The position numbers and the translations under genes were made by a program. A DNA stretch of 64,000 bases. Origin: Phyto melanocephala. Its lineage: Eukaryota; Arthropoda; Insecta; Diptera; Rhinophoridae. The notes beneath the pieces were generated by a model. It had not been told where the DNA came from and searched no databases. It worked only from the letters and a program-made list of their open reading frames with translations. Location: positions 76,139,797 through 76,203,796 of the forward strand of contig OW799233.1 of the NCBI GenBank assembly GCA_941918925.1. The letters are read 5' to 3'. This document shows positions 63,088 through 64,000 of the stretch, one piece after another (position 1 is the first letter of the stretch; every line of letters begins with the position of its first letter).

Positions 63088-64000
63088 ATATAAAAGTGAA
63101 ACTCTGTGTGTGTTAGCTATAGACTCCGAAACTGCAAAACCGATCGGACTCAAACTTTGGCAAGTTGTTGTACACATTCCAGGGAGTGTTTATGGGTGGC
63201 AAAAAGTGGACGGGGCCACACCAATAAAAAAGTTATAATTTTTAGGTACTTGCACTAGACCGATTTTTCTGAAACTTTGCACACATATTGAGCTTCTATG
63301 ACTATATAATTTCGTGATTAGAAAAGTGGGCAGGGCCAAGCCCATAAAAAAGTTATAATTTTGAGGTACTTGCACTAGACCGATTTTTCTGAAACTTTGA
63401 ACACATATTGAGCTTTCGTGACTATATAATTTCGTGATTAGAAAAGTGGACGGGGCCATGCCCATAAAAAAGTTATAATTTTGAGGTACTTCCACTAGAC
63501 CGATTTTTCTGAAACTTTGCACACATATTGAGCTGTCATGACTAGCTATAGACTCATGACTATATATAGACTATGTTAGCTATAGACTCCGAAACTGTAA
63601 AACCGATCGGACTCAAACTTTGGCAAGTTGTTGTACACATTCCAGGGAGTGTTTATGGGTGGCAAAAAGTGGACGGGGCCACACCAATAAAAAAGTTATA
63701 ATTTTGAGGTACTTGCACTAGACCGATTTTTCTGAAACTTTGCACACATATTGAGCTCTTATGACTATATAACTTCGTGATTAGAAAAGTGGGCGGGGCC
63801 ACGCCCATAAAAAAAGTAATAAGTTTAAGGTACTTGCACTGGACCGATTTTTCTGAAACTTTTCACATATATTGAGCTGAAATGACTACATAATTTCGTG
63901 ATTAGAAAAGTGGGCGGGGCCACGCCCATAAAAAAGTTATAATTTTAGGGTACTTGCACTAGACCGATTTTTCTAAAACTTTGCACACATATTGAACTGT

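Larger units (their letters stand above)
59118..64000 (+). mobile_element. Helitron, family 1, copy 5, split by an LTR element; runs off the window
   Basis: It begins TCTATATATAT (59118) after A, is interrupted at 59129-63087, and resumes ATATAAAAGTGAAACTCTG at 63088. The internal array of ~120-bp units continues to the end of the window. It includes a second start-like segment at 63573 (TTAGCTATAGACTCCGAAAC), so this copy is longer than the others (tandem internal duplication). Its 3' end is not in the window. Confidence 0.8.

Noticed and set aside
63100..64000. Regularly spaced ~120-bp repeats that might suggest a CRISPR-like array
   Set aside because: Units are contiguous, diverged and far longer than CRISPR repeats. 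They are the Helitron's internal array in a eukaryotic genome.
1..64000. tRNA or rRNA genes
   Set aside because: Only tRNA-complementary primer sites of retroelements were seen. No cloverleaf or rRNA segment was recognised by eye.

Overview
The window is A+T-rich eukaryotic DNA made almost entirely of transposable elements. I found no convincing single-copy host gene. Errantivirus-type gypsy, PHD-finger LINE, R1-like LINE, Tigger, hAT and INE-1/DINE-1-like repeats, together with CATA/TATG microsatellites, point to a higher (brachyceran) fly. The species cannot be named from the sequence. The region reads as a transposon graveyard of the heterochromatic or intergenic type.

Layout. 47-3473: a hAT-like shell holding a 2.2 kb INE-1-like repeat (family A), which itself holds a Tc1/mariner remnant, plus a second TIR element (family C) holding a family B repeat. 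3506-11088: an errantivirus-like gypsy with an open pol but damaged gag and env and no 3' LTR; it ends abruptly in an antisense transposase gene. That gene (11088-16437, minus) is split by a PHD-finger LINE. 16807-18716: three Helitron ends. 19315-24073: a decayed gypsy element with a tRNA-Lys type primer site, whose protease is split by a Mutator-like MITE with a 9-bp target duplication. 24074-25497: a chimeric A/B repeat carrying the same mariner insertion. 25860-27162: a Tigger remnant. 27302-29938: a CACTG-ended element with long inverted arms around a dead transposase-like gene. 30341-49867: INE-1-like families A, B and F, Harbinger and hAT MITEs, a hAT transposase fossil and further Helitrons. 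49868-54000: two nearly identical 0.6-0.7 kb arms in inverted orientation. 54059-55874: a 5'-truncated R1-type LINE. 55966-58665: rearranged A and B repeats with another hAT MITE. 59025-64000: a three-level nest of family B, a Helitron and a complete young LTR retrotransposon.

The most striking object is that last LTR element (59129-63087). Its 530-bp LTRs look identical by eye, and it has a primer site, a polypurine tract and a 4-bp target duplication. Its single 944-codon ORF encodes SAP domain, coiled coil, Gag, zinc knuckle, protease, the integrase zinc domain and the integrase C-terminal domain. Reverse transcriptase, RNase H and the integrase catalytic core are missing through two in-frame gaps. 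It looks like a mobile parasite that kept a long reading frame while losing every catalytic pol domain except protease.

Several insertions are supported internally, because an empty copy of the target is present elsewhere in this window (the Helitron in the foldback-arm repeat, mariner in family A, the Harbinger MITE in family B) or because an exact target duplication can be read.
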